Positions 35,959 through 44,885 are shown, counted from the first letter of the stretch. The stretch is DNA of 64,000 nt from Kribbella sp. VKM Ac-2568 (GCF_004345365.1 NZ_SLVF01000011.1:62001-126000); one strand, 5' to 3'. Numbers and translations are program-made. The notes: generated by a model from the letters alone, not told the origin.

Positions 35959-36978
35959 TCAGCGGGGGGTTTTCCAGGGGGCGGGTGCGATGGAGGTCGT
36001 GAAGGAGCTGTAGGAGAGGACGTGGCCTCGGTTGCGGCCGGAGGTGGCGACCTCGCGGGAGCCGATGTAGGCGCCGGTTTTGGGGTCGATGACGATTTCC
36101 TCGCGAGAGGAGCCGTCGTCGCTGCTGTAGGCGATGCCGATCTGGCCGTCGAGGTTGGCTGCCTTGTCGGAGATCTTCAGGTTCTCCAGGTTGCCGAGGG
36201 CGCGGTACAGGGTGGCCCGGACGTCGGCGGGGAGCATGCCGGTCCGGAGGGCGTCCTGGGCCTTGACGAGCAGCTCGGTTTCTCCGCGGTCGTTGCCCTG
36301 GATCGTGCCGTCCTTCTTCAGCTGCTCGAACAGCGCCTTCGGGTCCTTGGGCAGTCCTGCGATCCAGTCGAGCGACGGGTCCTGCCAGCTGCCGTTCTTG
36401 GCGCACGGCCCGCCCCCGTCGAAGGCGCCGCACCGGGCCGATGACGTCGTGGTCGACCGGCCGAAGCTGATGCCGGCCTTGCGGGCTTCCTCGTTGGAAC
36501 CCTTGATCCACTGGTGGCGCCCGGTGTCGGTGTCGCGCCGGTACCACGTACCGCGGATGTTCGCCGGCACCCAGACCTCGATCACCGTCTCTTCCAGGAC
36601 CCTCAGACCTCCGCCGGGAGTCTCCGTGTAGTTCGTGTTCCAGACGTGCCAGACCAGGTAGCGGTACTTGCCCGGCGCCACGACCGGATCTGGGGTCGCT
36701 GCGATCCGCTGCGCGGCATCGTCCAGCTCGACCTTGGCCTCCGCCGAGCCGCCGGCCAGCGTCGTCGTGTAGAGCGATCCGCCGGCCACGAGTGCCAACG
36801 CTGCCGCGGCCGCGATCACCCACCGGCGCCGCGAGCCGCGCTTCTTGACGGGCGTCTGCCCCACGGCGTCGAGGAATGCGGCCCTGGTCTGCTGGATGCG
36901 CGCCGAATCGGTCTCGGCGTCGGCGTGGAGTGCGGAGAGTGCGCGGTCCAGGTCATCGCTGGATCGAAGATCAGTCAT
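35959..36978 (-). CDS. CU044_5270 family protein, membrane-anchored partner of the ECF sigma factor
   Basis: A 339-residue protein: cytoplasmic N-terminus of about 50 residues (DLRSSDDLDRALSALHADAETDS), one membrane segment (RRWVIAAAAALALVAGGSLY, about 50-70), then an extracytoplasmic domain rich in beta strands (GKYRYLVWHVWNTNYT, GTWYRRDTDTGRHQWIKG, GKTGAYIGSRE-like end). The N-terminus is suited to hold the sigma factor encoded upstream, whose last 8 bases overlap this gene. Anti-sigma function is inference from position. Confidence 0.82.
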   Translation of the reverse strand: MTDLRSSDDLDRALSALHADAETDSARIQQTRAAFLDAVGQTPVKKRGSRRRWVIAAAAALALVAGGSLYTTTLAGGSAEAKVELDDAAQRIAATPDPVVAPGKYRYLVWHVWNTNYTETPGGGLRVLEETVIEVWVPANIRGTWYRRDTDTGRHQWIKGSNEEARKAGISFGRSTTTSSARCGAFDGGGPCAKNGSWQDPSLDWIAGLPKDPKALFEQLKKDGTIQGNDRGETELLVKAQDALRTGMLPADVRATLYRALGNLENLKISDKAANLDGQIGIAYSSDDGSSREEIVIDPKTGAYIGSREVATSGRNRGHVLSYSSFTTSIAPAPWKTPR

Positions 36979-37585
36979 GGTCGTACCCCTCCTCGGGCGT
37001 GGTCAGGATGCGGAGCTGGCGGCGGACGCGGTGCAGGCGGGAGCGCACGGTCCCGACCGGGATCCCGAGTGCGTCAGCCACCTCGACGGTGGACAGACCC
37101 GCCCACGACGTCAGCAGCAGTACGTCGCGATCGCCCTCGGACAGGTCCGCGATCGCAGGGGCGATCCGGCGGGCGAGCGTCTGGGCATCCACCCGCTCGG
37201 CGACGCGGCCGTCGTGCGCGGCCAGGTCGTCGGGTTCGCGGCGGCCGGCCCGGACGGTGGCCCGCAGCCCGCGAACCTCCTGACGGACGTATCGCCGGGC
37301 GAGGTTGGTCGCGATCCCGTAGAGCCAGGCCTTCGCGGCGGCCGTCGCCGGGTCGTAGGTGTCACGCTGCCGGAACGCGGTCAGGAACGTCTCGCTGACC
37401 AGGTCGTGGGCCTGCTCGGCACCGACCCTGCGGGCCAGGTAACGGTGCATCGGCGCGGCGTGCTGGTCGAACAGCCGCGCGAACTCGTCGGCCACCGCTG
37501 GTCCGGTCAGCTGGGGCCGGTCCCCCATCGGTTCGGGCGGTGGCCGGTCGCCGGCCACGGACTCGGTCGTATCGGTCACGGTCAT
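36971..37585 (-). CDS. ECF RNA polymerase sigma factor
   Basis: A 204-residue group 4 sigma factor. Region 2 is FARLFDQHAAPMHRYLARRVG ... AHDLVSETFLTAFRQ and region 4 LSEGDRDVLLLTSWAGLSTVEVADALGIPVGTVRSRLHRVRRQLR. It is first in the pair with the CU044_5270 membrane protein, overlapping by 8 bases. Sigma factors in such pairs respond to extracytoplasmic signals; the regulon is unknown. Confidence 0.93.
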   Translation of the reverse strand: MTVTDTTESVAGDRPPPEPMGDRPQLTGPAVADEFARLFDQHAAPMHRYLARRVGAEQAHDLVSETFLTAFRQRDTYDPATAAAKAWLYGIATNLARRYVRQEVRGLRATVRAGRREPDDLAAHDGRVAERVDAQTLARRIAPAIADLSEGDRDVLLLTSWAGLSTVEVADALGIPVGTVRSRLHRVRRQLRILTTPEEGYDHD

Positions 37586-37704
37586 ACCCCTGATTGCCCG
37601 AACGCTCCCCAGACGTTCACGCCGACTCCAGACCGGCGCACCCGAGACCGCAGACTAGACGGTACGACGTGACGCAGGAGGCGCGTGGGGCGGAGTACCA
37701 GGTG

Positions 37705-38331
37705 TTAGCGGGTGCGGGCGGCGTGGGCTCGGACTTTGGAGCGGTTGCCGCAGGTGGACATGGAGCACCAGCGGCGGCGGCCTCGGGGGTCCAGGAAGAG
37801 CCAGCCGCAGGCGTCGCCCGGGCAGAGGTGGACGTGGTCGCGGGAGGCGCCGGTGAGCAGGTCCGCGGCGAGGAGAGCCAGTTGGTCCAAAGGCAACCCC
37901 AGGTCCTCTGGCAGATCCCAACCAGCCCCAAAACCTAGGCCGACAGCCGGTACTGCGGTGAGGCGGCGGCGCGCGGTGGCTCGTTCCACCGCGCGCGCTA
38001 CTGCGTCGAACGAACCACCCGCGCCGGCGTCCGTCAGTACGTCGTACAGGTCGGCGCGGAATTCCAGGGTCGCGTCGAAACGATGTGCCGCGTCCTTCGG
38101 CTTGACCGCGGCCTGCTCGATCAGCCGGAAGACGCTGGCGTCGGAGAGCAGACCGACGTACCCGTTCCAGATCACGAACGCCTCGTACGACGTGAGCCAC
38201 TCGCTCCGTGCGGGTCCTCGTCCGGCGAAGTCGGAGCGGGTGTTCAGGAAGTCCAGCGCCGGGTCCGCGCCGACCGGTTTGGGCAGCACGACGCCCTGCA
38301 CCAACTCGAGGTGTGACGGCAGCGCGGACAC
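37705..38331 (-). CDS. CGNR zinc finger / ABATE domain protein
   Basis: A 208-residue protein. The N-terminal ABATE domain (about 20-150) starts ALDFLNTRSDF; the C-terminal zinc finger has Cys ligands in HLCPGDACGWLFLD and WCSMSTCGNRSKVRAH, with the CGNR tetrad. The family is thought to bind nucleic acid as a stress-linked regulator. Monocistronic here. Confidence 0.9.
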   Translation of the reverse strand: MSALPSHLELVQGVVLPKPVGADPALDFLNTRSDFAGRGPARSEWLTSYEAFVIWNGYVGLLSDASVFRLIEQAAVKPKDAAHRFDATLEFRADLYDVLTDAGAGGSFDAVARAVERATARRRLTAVPAVGLGFGAGWDLPEDLGLPLDQLALLAADLLTGASRDHVHLCPGDACGWLFLDPRGRRRWCSMSTCGNRSKVRAHAARTR

Positions 38332-38397
38332 GGGATCAGCGGGGCGTCTGGGTCGGGGTGCTCACGTTCCCATTCTGCGGGATCCCCAGCCTTGCCA

Positions 38398-38691
38398 TCA
38401 GCGGTCGAGCTCCTTGCCTTCGGTGAGTCGCCGGATGTCGGCGAGAGTCAGGTCGGCGGTGACCGCGACGTCACGCGGTACCGACGGATGCGAGCTGAGC
38501 GTACGGAGCCCCTGCTCGGCAGCCGCGACCGCCTTCTCGAGCGACCGGACCTCCCGCAGCAGCGCCTTCGTCTCGCTGTTCAGGTCGGCCACGGCCTGCT
38601 CCGCGACGACCGCCCGGCGGTACCACGACCACGCGAACCAGGCGGTTCCTACCAGCAGCACGATGACGGGAAGTCCGAGCCTGAGCACCAT
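38398..38691 (-). CDS. Small membrane protein with coiled coil
   Basis: A 97-residue protein: a membrane segment (about 3-22, LGLPVIVLLVGTAWFAWSW) followed by a heptad-rich helix (about 28-66) and a short polar tail. No known family recognised. Divergent from the 38.74 kb RNA module. Confidence 0.6.
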   Translation of the reverse strand: MVLRLGLPVIVLLVGTAWFAWSWYRRAVVAEQAVADLNSETKALLREVRSLEKAVAAAEQGLRTLSSHPSVPRDVAVTADLTLADIRRLTEGKELDR

Positions 38692-38737
38692 GCCTCCATG
38701 GGATCACGGGCGGCGTTCATCTGTCGGCGAAAACCGG

Positions 38738-38766
38738 TTGAACGTGGCCCGGCCCCGACGTAAGTT
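38738..38766 (+). promoter_or_regulatory. Housekeeping-type promoter of a short RNA/mini-ORF
   Basis: TTGAAC (38738-38743) and TAAGTT (38761-38766) are exactly 17 bases apart. Predicted transcription begins near 38773, only a few bases before the extended ribosome site. Confidence 0.6.
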
Positions 38767-38772
38767 TTGAGT

Positions 38773-38980
38773 ACACGTGAAGGGAGGTGGTCCAAAGCAT
38801 GATGTGCTATCGGACTCGTGAGGTGGCGGCGGGCTAACCGCCAACCACTTATTCAGTGGGCAAGTGGCTAGTCATTCCGACGCCAGCCACCGGGCCCGCG
38901 GGTAGTCAGGAAAGTCCGCCTGACCCAGAGTTCGGCCACCCGGCCGTGTCTCCGGAAGCGCCCGCGGGTCTCTTTTTTTT
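38773..38980 (+). ncRNA. Candidate structured leader or small RNA with internal mini-ORF and T8 terminator
   Basis: About 208 nt from the promoter to a run of eight T. Elements in order: a 15-nt stretch (38779-38793) able to pair fully with the 16S 3' end if G-U is allowed; a 12-codon ORF; a helix GGCGG/CCGCC with the TAA in its loop (38825-38842); CCACT/AGTGG (38845-38859); GTCAGG/CCTGAC (38905-38924); and two copies of the self-complementary CCCGCGGG (38895-38902 and 38961-38968), the second touching TCTC then T8. The next gene is on the opposite strand, so the RNA ends without a downstream cistron. Not recognised as a known family. Confidence 0.5.
38799..38837 (+). CDS. 12-codon mini-ORF with extreme ribosome-binding site
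   Basis: Translation MMCYRTREVAAG. The GAAGGGAGGTGGTCC upstream matches the 16S anti-SD sequence over its whole length with two G-U wobbles. An overlapping frame from GTG 38777 would give MKGGGPKHDVLSDS. The peptide may matter less than ribosome occupancy over the following hairpin. Confidence 0.4.
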   Translation: MMCYRTREVAAG

Positions 38981-39003
38981 GCCCGCTCTCCTGAGCGACC
39001 GGC

Positions 39004-39735
39004 TCACTCCGGCAGCGGGCAGTCCAGGCCCAGCGCCTCGCCGATCTCGTAGAGCTGCGCCTGGAAGTAGGCGCCGGCGTCCTCGAGCGCCCAATGCAGC
39101 TGGCCGAAGACCTCCATGCAGATCAGGCCGTAGAGCCGGGTCCAGTAGTTCAGCGCCAGGTAGACCGCGCCGGCCGGCATCCCGTCGAAGTACTCCGACT
39201 TCTGCTGCAACTGCGCGACCAGTTCCGGCCCGAGCGACTCGTCGGACGGGCTCGGGAACGGCTGCTGGTGCCACACCTGCGCGACCAGGTCCTTGAAGAC
39301 GGCGCCGAATCGCATCGCCGCCTGGTGGTTCGGGGTCAGCTCGTGCCCGTCGGCCAGCGGATTCGGCACCGGAGCGCCGAAGAGCAGCCCGAACTCGGCC
39401 GGATGCGCCAGCGCCCAGTCCCGCAGTCCCCCGGCGACCAGGAACAGCCGAGTACCCAGATCGGCCTCCGCGTCCTCGTCCCGCAGAGCCACCAGTACCG
39501 CGGTGAGCTCGTCGTACAGGTCGGCGATGACGGCGGAGATCAGGTCCTCGTGGCTGGCGAAGTACCGGTACAGCGCGGGGGCGCTGAGGCCGAGCTCGCG
39601 GGCGACCGCGCGCAGGCCGACCGCGGACGCGCCGCCCTCGACCAGGAGCTTGCGCGCCGCCGCCTTGATCTCGGCGACCGTCGCGGCCCGCTGCCGGTCC
39701 CGCCGGGTCCCCGTCGTACTGAGGTCCACTCGCAC
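39004..39735 (-). CDS. TetR/AcrR family regulator with WHG domain
   Basis: A 243-residue repressor: helix-turn-helix ATVAEIKAAARKLLVEGGASAVGLRAVARELGLSAPALYRYFASHEDL; the ligand domain has LRDWALAHPAEFGLLFGAPVP, the WHG (TetR_C_13) signature. Divergent from the MMPL pump with a perfect 23-bp palindrome between, so it most likely represses both. Confidence 0.9.
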   Translation of the reverse strand: MRVDLSTTGTRRDRQRAATVAEIKAAARKLLVEGGASAVGLRAVARELGLSAPALYRYFASHEDLISAVIADLYDELTAVLVALRDEDAEADLGTRLFLVAGGLRDWALAHPAEFGLLFGAPVPNPLADGHELTPNHQAAMRFGAVFKDLVAQVWHQQPFPSPSDESLGPELVAQLQQKSEYFDGMPAGAVYLALNYWTRLYGLICMEVFGQLHWALEDAGAYFQAQLYEIGEALGLDCPLPE

Positions 39736-39809
39736 CTTCCCTCGGACCGGTCGTCCGTGATCCGCACCAAAGCCACTTGACAGGCAGAGCCTAGGGCCGT
39801 TTAGAGTTT

Positions 39810-39832
39810 ACACCGTTAACTGTTAACGGTGT
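39810..39832. promoter_or_regulatory. Perfect 23-bp palindromic operator, tetR/MMPL
   Basis: ACACCGTTAAC, a central T, then its exact complement GTTAACGGTGT. Located between the divergent tetR and MMPL genes, 46 bases before the pump start. Confidence 0.8.
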
Positions 39833-39877
39833 TCACCAAAGCGACCACTGTTCAATGTACGCCCTTGGGGAGACTAC

Positions 39878-42052
39878 GTGTTCGAGACACTCGGCCGGTT
39901 CAACTACCGGCGCCGCCACCTGGTTCTCGCTCTGACGGGCGTTTTCGTGGTCGCCGCGATCGCCTGGGGCACCGGCGTCTTCGGCTCGCTGGCGAACGGC
40001 GGCTTCGAGGCGCCCGACACCGAGGCGTACCGCGCCGTCCGCACGATCGAGCAGACCGTCGGGCGGACCGGCACCGACGTGATCGTGCTCTACCGCAGCG
40101 ACTCGCGGACCTTGGCCGACCCCGCCTTCCGGCAGACCGTCGAGAGCCACCTGTCCGGCCTGCCGACCGACGAGGTACTGCGCACCACGACCTTCTGGAG
40201 CACCCGCTCCCCCGCTTTCGTGTCGAAGGACCAGCACTCGACGTACGCCGTACTGACGCTGGCCGGGGCTGATCCCGAGGAGCGGCTGGCCACCTTCCAC
40301 AAGATCGCCGACCAGGTCCGCCAGGCGCCGGCCGGGCTCGACGTCAAGGTGGGCGGCGAGGTGGCGGTGTTCGACGAGGTGAACACGCAGACCGAGCACG
40401 ACATCGTGCAGGCGGAGACCATCTCGCTGCCGATCGTGCTGGTGCTGCTCGTGGTGGTCTTCGGTGGTCTGGTCGCGGCGAGTCTGCCCCTGTTCGTCGG
40501 CGGTCTGGCGATCCTCGGCGCTTTCGTCGTACTGCGGGCGCTGACCACGTTCACCGACGTGTCGGTGTTCTCGATCAACATCGTGACGATGATCGGGCTC
40601 GGCCTGGCGATCGACTACGCGTTGTTCATCGTCACCCGGTTCCGCGAACAACTTGCCCTCGGCAATGATGTCGAGACGGCCCTGACGGTGACGATGAGCA
40701 CGGCCGGCCGTACGGTCGCCTTCTCCGGCGTCACCGTGGGCGTCGCGATCGCCAGCCTGGTGCTGTTCCCGGTGATGTTCCTGCGCTCGATGGCGTACGG
40801 CGGGGCCGCGGCGGTGCTGGTCGCCATGATCGCGGCGCTGACGGCGTTGCCCGCACTGCTCGCGGTACTGGGGCATCGGGTGAACAACCTCAGGCTGCCC
40901 TTCCTCAAGCGTGGCGGCGGCCTCGGTTCGACCGAACACGGGGCTTGGTACAAGCTCGCGCACAGCGTGATGAAGCGTCCGATCCGGTACGTCGTGGTGC
41001 TGGTCCCGCTGCTGCTCGTGCTCGGAATTCCCTTCCTGCAGGCGCAACTGGGCGGAGTGGACCACCGGGCGCTACCAGCCGGCGCCGACAGCCGTACGGT
41101 CACCGAGACCTTGCAGAGCGACTTCGCCGGCGCGGGCGGTTCCGACGTACTGGTGGCTGCTCGGTTGTCCGCGGCGGATCCCGCGGCCGCGCTCGCGCCC
41201 TACATCGCTGAGCTGGAGCGGGTGCCCGGCGTCGAAAGTGTGTGGCTGGGCGGTTACGAAGACGGCGTGGCCTCGGTGGTCGTGCACACGCACTACACCT
41301 CGCAGGAGTTGCCGGCTCGCGAGGTAGTCAATGGCGTTCGGGCTGTGACTCCTCCGGCCGGTACGTCGGTCGAGGCGGGTGGCGACACGGCGGCGTTGGT
41401 GGATCTGCTGCATGTGCTCGGTCAGCGAGTGCCGTGGATGGCCGGGTTCATCGTGCTGGTGACGTTCGCCCTGCTGTTCGTTGCCTTCGGCTCCATCGTG
41501 CTGCCGGCCAAGGCGCTGCTGATGAACGTGCTGTCGCTGTCGGCGTCGTTCGGCGCGATGGTGTGGATCTTCCAGGACGGCAACCTGTCCGGCCTGCTCG
41601 ACTTCACTCCGGCCGGCTTCCTCGACGCGACCAACCCGGTGCTGCTGTTCGCCGTCCTGTTCGGGTTGTCGATGGACTACGAGGTCTTCCTGCTCAGCCG
41701 GATCCGCGAGGAGTACGACCGGACCGGCGACAACACCCGGGCCGTCGCGCTCGGCCTGCAACGCACCGGCGGCATCATCACCAGCGCGGCGCTACTGCTG
41801 ATCATCGTGGTGGGCGCGTTCGCCACCTCGGGCATCGTGTTCGTGAAGATGATCGGCATCGGCCTGGTGATCGCGATCACCATCGACGCCACCGTCGTCC
41901 GGGCGCTGTTGGTCCCGGCGACGATGCGGTTGCTCGGTCGCGCCAACTGGTGGGCGCCCGCGCCGCTCGCGCGGTGGTGGCAGCGCCACGGCTTCCGGGA
42001 GACCGGGCCGGTCCAGGAGCAGCAGCCGGAGCCCGAGCTCACGCGGGTCTAG
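39878..42052 (+). CDS. MMPL family RND-type transporter
   Basis: A 724-residue membrane pump with two repeats of one helix, a large extracytoplasmic domain and five helices. GLGLAIDYALFIVTRFREQL in the first half and LFGLSMDYEVFLLSRIREEYDRTGDN in the second hold the proton-relay Asp-Tyr pairs of MmpL proteins. The two porter domains are about residues 45-180 and 385-515. It exports lipids or hydrophobic drugs in mycobacteria and relatives. GTG start after GGGGAG; controlled by the divergent TetR. Confidence 0.92.
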   Translation: MFETLGRFNYRRRHLVLALTGVFVVAAIAWGTGVFGSLANGGFEAPDTEAYRAVRTIEQTVGRTGTDVIVLYRSDSRTLADPAFRQTVESHLSGLPTDEVLRTTTFWSTRSPAFVSKDQHSTYAVLTLAGADPEERLATFHKIADQVRQAPAGLDVKVGGEVAVFDEVNTQTEHDIVQAETISLPIVLVLLVVVFGGLVAASLPLFVGGLAILGAFVVLRALTTFTDVSVFSINIVTMIGLGLAIDYALFIVTRFREQLALGNDVETALTVTMSTAGRTVAFSGVTVGVAIASLVLFPVMFLRSMAYGGAAAVLVAMIAALTALPALLAVLGHRVNNLRLPFLKRGGGLGSTEHGAWYKLAHSVMKRPIRYVVVLVPLLLVLGIPFLQAQLGGVDHRALPAGADSRTVTETLQSDFAGAGGSDVLVAARLSAADPAAALAPYIAELERVPGVESVWLGGYEDGVASVVVHTHYTSQELPAREVVNGVRAVTPPAGTSVEAGGDTAALVDLLHVLGQRVPWMAGFIVLVTFALLFVAFGSIVLPAKALLMNVLSLSASFGAMVWIFQDGNLSGLLDFTPAGFLDATNPVLLFAVLFGLSMDYEVFLLSRIREEYDRTGDNTRAVALGLQRTGGIITSAALLLIIVVGAFATSGIVFVKMIGIGLVIAITIDATVVRALLVPATMRLLGRANWWAPAPLARWWQRHGFRETGPVQEQQPEPELTRV

Positions 42053-42687
42053 GGCTGGAGTCGCACCAGCCGCCACCCGTCGTCCGCGCGGTAGTAGGCG
42101 AGGCGGTCGTGGAGGCGGCCGGTGCGGCCCTGCCAGAACTCGAACACCTCGGGCCGGACCCGGTACCCACCCCAGAAGTACGGCGCCGAGATCTCGGTAC
42201 CCTCCGGCCACTGCCGCTCGTACGACGCGTACTGCAGGTCGAGCTCCTCCCGGGACTCCACCGGCTGGCTCTGCTGGGACGCCCAGGCGCCGAGCTGCGA
42301 ACCCCGCGGACGGGATGCGAAGTACGCGTCGACCTCGTCGGCAGGGACCTTGCTCACGCTGCCCTCGACGCGGACCTGACGCTCCATCGCGTGCCAGGGG
42401 AAGACGAGTGCGCAGTACGGGTTCGCGGCGAGGTCGTCGGCCTTGCGGGACTGCTGGTTGGTGAAGAAGACGAAGCCGCGCTCGTCGAGTCCCTTCAGCA
42501 GGACGGTCCGGGCCGAGGGCTTCCCGTCCGGGTCCGCAGTGGCAAGCACCAGCGCGTTCGGCTCGGGCAGCCCGGCCTCGGTGGCCTGCGCCAGCCACAG
42601 GCCGAACTGCGCGATCGGGTCGGCGTCCACCTGGCTCTCGAGCAGTTCACCGAGGCCGTAGGTCTGCCGCATCTCTCCTAGATCCAC
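42049..42687 (-). CDS. pdxH: Pyridoxamine 5'-phosphate oxidase
   Basis: A 212-residue FMN enzyme making pyridoxal phosphate. Key segments: NALVLATADPDGKPSARTVLLKGLDERGFVFFTNQQSRKADDLAANP (FMN site) and the C-terminal YRVRPEVFEFWQGRTGRLHDR with the substrate His/Arg. A GTG at 42687 is used; ATG six codons in (MRQTYGLG) is an alternative. Its last bases overlap the MMPL stop. Confidence 0.93.
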   Translation of the reverse strand: MDLGEMRQTYGLGELLESQVDADPIAQFGLWLAQATEAGLPEPNALVLATADPDGKPSARTVLLKGLDERGFVFFTNQQSRKADDLAANPYCALVFPWHAMERQVRVEGSVSKVPADEVDAYFASRPRGSQLGAWASQQSQPVESREELDLQYASYERQWPEGTEISAPYFWGGYRVRPEVFEFWQGRTGRLHDRLAYYRADDGWRLVRLQP

Positions 42688-42716
42688 GACAGCGAGCCTA
42701 CGAGGTCCGTCCGCTT

Positions 42717-44687
42717 TCAGCGGCGCCTACCACCCCAGGAGCGACCGAATCGACTGCCCCGGAAGAGGCGCCAGACCTGTCCCCGCGCCAGCTTCCGTAC
42801 CACGGCCTGCCGCCGCAGGCGTTGCCTGAACGGGTTCACGCGGGCTGGCGGCACGGTCATGGTCTGGGTGGTGGGTGCAGGGGCGGGTGCCGTGATGTGC
42901 TGGTTGACCTCGGTGAGGTGCTCCTCGAAGACCGCTCGCCAGAGGAACTGCCGGAGCGCCACTTCCTCCGCCGCCGTACTGCTGCCCTGGACCGACGCGG
43001 CCCACAAGGTGCCCATCGTCTCGGCGTCGAAGTCGTCGGCCAACGGGTGGGACTGAGTGAGCAGCGCCCCGATCGCGTCGCGATCCGCGGCGTCGGCAAC
43101 CCGCTTCACTCGTGCGGGTGCCCGCTTCGGAGTCGTCGGCGCAGCAGCCGGAACCGGTTTGAAGAAAGGGATGTCGGCCCATTGCGGTACCAGTTCGCGA
43201 ACCAGCGCGCAGTGCAGCGCGTTCTCCATCCGCTGCGGCGGAGTCAGCGCGAACGCACCGCGGACGAAGGCAGGAACCAGCAGTGGCGAGACCACCCCAG
43301 TGCGTTCACCGACTGTGCCCCAGCGACGCAACCGCTCCACCACGTAGAAGTAGTCGAGCATCTTCGCGTCCTCGAAGCCGCCCTGGATGGCCTCGCGGAA
43401 CACCTGCTCGATCTGTCCGCTGACCGCCTCACGGACCTGGTCAGCGGGACCTGCCGCCGGGACGAGCCGGGCCTGCAGCTTGTCGGCGAACCCGCGCACC
43501 TTGCTCTCGAGCGGCCGCGCGTCGAGCGTGAGCACGTCACCCGGATAGAAGTGCCCGTGCGCGATCTCGCCGCCCGCACCGCCGATCGCCAGATGACTGA
43601 CCCCGGCAAGATCACGCGGCGGCGCGTGGAACAAGTAGCTGGCCGAACGCAGCCCTTCGCCGTACCGGTGCCAGCGCTTGATCCGCTCCACCAACTCCGG
43701 CGCAGGAGCGGCCGGCTTCGCAGGAGCAGCCGGTACTGCGGGCTGCCGCGTCCCGCCGCTGACGACATGTTCCACCTCGTAGGGCAGAGCAGCCACCAGT
43801 TGCTCCGCCACCTGTACTTCACCAGGTACTGCGTCATAGCTGTTGAGGCGCAGGTCGACACCCGCGGACAGGAAGGCCGCTGCGACCACACGTGAGTCCC
43901 GGCCGCCGCTGAGGTCCACCGTCGGAGTACCGGGCCACAGTCGTGCGACCGAGCGCGCCACTCCCCGCAAGGCATCCGCGGTCTCCTCGACCACCCGGGG
44001 CGACAGTTCGTCGCCGGTAGGGCCGGACCAGATGCTGGTGGCATCAGTGCGAGTGACAGTCCGCCGAGCCCGGCGTCCCTCCATCACGATGTGGGTGGCT
44101 CCCGGAACTGCGAGAACCCTGTTGTAGGGCGTGGTGTCGTCCATGAACCAGCCACAGCCCGCTGCGAACCGCCACCCCCTGGCGGCGGCCTCCGCCGGTA
44201 CATCGGCGAACAGGCAGGCCGCGGCCGGCCGGTTGCTCCACACCCAGCCGTCGGCCACCCGGAGTTGGAAGAGCCGGCCCACGCCGATCGAGTCGGTGAA
44301 CAGCTCCAGCCGCTCTTCCGCGGGATCCAGCGCTGTCAGGACGAACGGTGGCGCAAGGTCGAGCATGCGAGCGGGGGCAGCGATCACTGCTCGCGCAAGC
44401 GCAGTAGGTGCACGCTGCGGCGCCAGCTCTCCGATGATGCTCTCGTAGCCGAGGGGTGCGTGCAGGCTGGCTACGCAGAGGTTGTCGTCGTCGCGCCAGG
44501 CAGGCCAGAAGCAATCGGGGTCACGCCGGCTCCAGGTGTGCACGCCCACCGTGGCCGCGTCGCAGCCGTCGCGTCGTGCTGACTCTCCCCAGAGCTGCCC
44601 GTAGTGCGCTTCCACGCGTCTGACGCCAGCGGCTGCCCGCTCGGCGCCTACGAAACCGTCGAAGGCATAGGCAACAAGTGTCTCCAT
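42717..44687 (-). CDS. Asparagine-synthase-like protein lacking the glutaminase nucleophile
   Basis: A 656-residue protein. The PP-loop SGGRDS near residues 259-264 and TVDLSGGRDSRVVAAAF are those of the Asn_synthase adenylating domain. The N-terminal part (about 1-220) looks like a degenerate class II amidotransferase fold: residue 2 is Glu, not the catalytic Cys of AsnB. The C-terminus is proline-rich then strongly basic (RQRLRRQAVVRKLARG). This architecture fits amide-forming enzymes in peptide maturation, such as lasso-peptide cyclases, better than AsnB, but no lasso protease is nearby. Its start is 36 bases from that of a divergent Cys-rich peptide gene. ATG of METLVAYAF chosen over the open frame to 44855, which overlaps that peptide. 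Confidence 0.78.
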   Translation of the reverse strand: METLVAYAFDGFVGAERAAAGVRRVEAHYGQLWGESARRDGCDAATVGVHTWSRRDPDCFWPAWRDDDNLCVASLHAPLGYESIIGELAPQRAPTALARAVIAAPARMLDLAPPFVLTALDPAEERLELFTDSIGVGRLFQLRVADGWVWSNRPAAACLFADVPAEAAARGWRFAAGCGWFMDDTTPYNRVLAVPGATHIVMEGRRARRTVTRTDATSIWSGPTGDELSPRVVEETADALRGVARSVARLWPGTPTVDLSGGRDSRVVAAAFLSAGVDLRLNSYDAVPGEVQVAEQLVAALPYEVEHVVSGGTRQPAVPAAPAKPAAPAPELVERIKRWHRYGEGLRSASYLFHAPPRDLAGVSHLAIGGAGGEIAHGHFYPGDVLTLDARPLESKVRGFADKLQARLVPAAGPADQVREAVSGQIEQVFREAIQGGFEDAKMLDYFYVVERLRRWGTVGERTGVVSPLLVPAFVRGAFALTPPQRMENALHCALVRELVPQWADIPFFKPVPAAAPTTPKRAPARVKRVADAADRDAIGALLTQSHPLADDFDAETMGTLWAASVQGSSTAAEEVALRQFLWRAVFEEHLTEVNQHITAPAPAPTTQTMTVPPARVNPFRQRLRRQAVVRKLARGQVWRLFRGSRFGRSWGGRRR

Positions 44688-44723
44688 GCCCACCCAGATG
44701 CGGCGGGACGAAGGAAAGTTGCG

Positions 44724-44885
44724 ATGAACTACCGCCCGGGGAAGGTCTGCCCTGGATATTGCTGTCCCGGCTACTGCTGTCCCGGGTATTTCGGCTTGGC
44801 GGGCATGGGATCGAGCGTAAACGCCGAACCGGTCACAGATCTGTCCGCGCGGCAAGGCGGAGAACTATGCTGCCTGAGCGCCTAA
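44724..44885 (+). CDS. 53-residue cysteine-rich peptide with three CPGYC repeats
   Basis: The peptide has seven Cys and the tandem unit CPGY-C, CPGY-C, CPGY-F at residues 9-23, and ends GELCCLSA. At DNA level the units differ only at third codon positions (CCT/CCC/CCC, GGA/GGC/GGG, TAT/TAC/TAT), which argues that this frame is translated. AAGGAAAG lies 5 bases before the ATG. It diverges from the asparagine-synthase-like gene (36 bases between starts) and ends 26 bases before citrate synthase. Possible roles: precursor of a modified peptide, metal-binding peptide, or a cysteine-sensing leader for the citrate synthase gene. Confidence 0.6.
   Translation: MNYRPGKVCPGYCCPGYCCPGYFGLAGMGSSVNAEPVTDLSARQGGELCCLSA

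Noticed and set aside
38856-39296. 146-codon rightward ORF after the mini-ORF
   Set aside because: It reads through the T8 run and then antisense to the TetR gene with Arg/Pro/Ser-rich composition; the first 40 codons coincide with hairpins.
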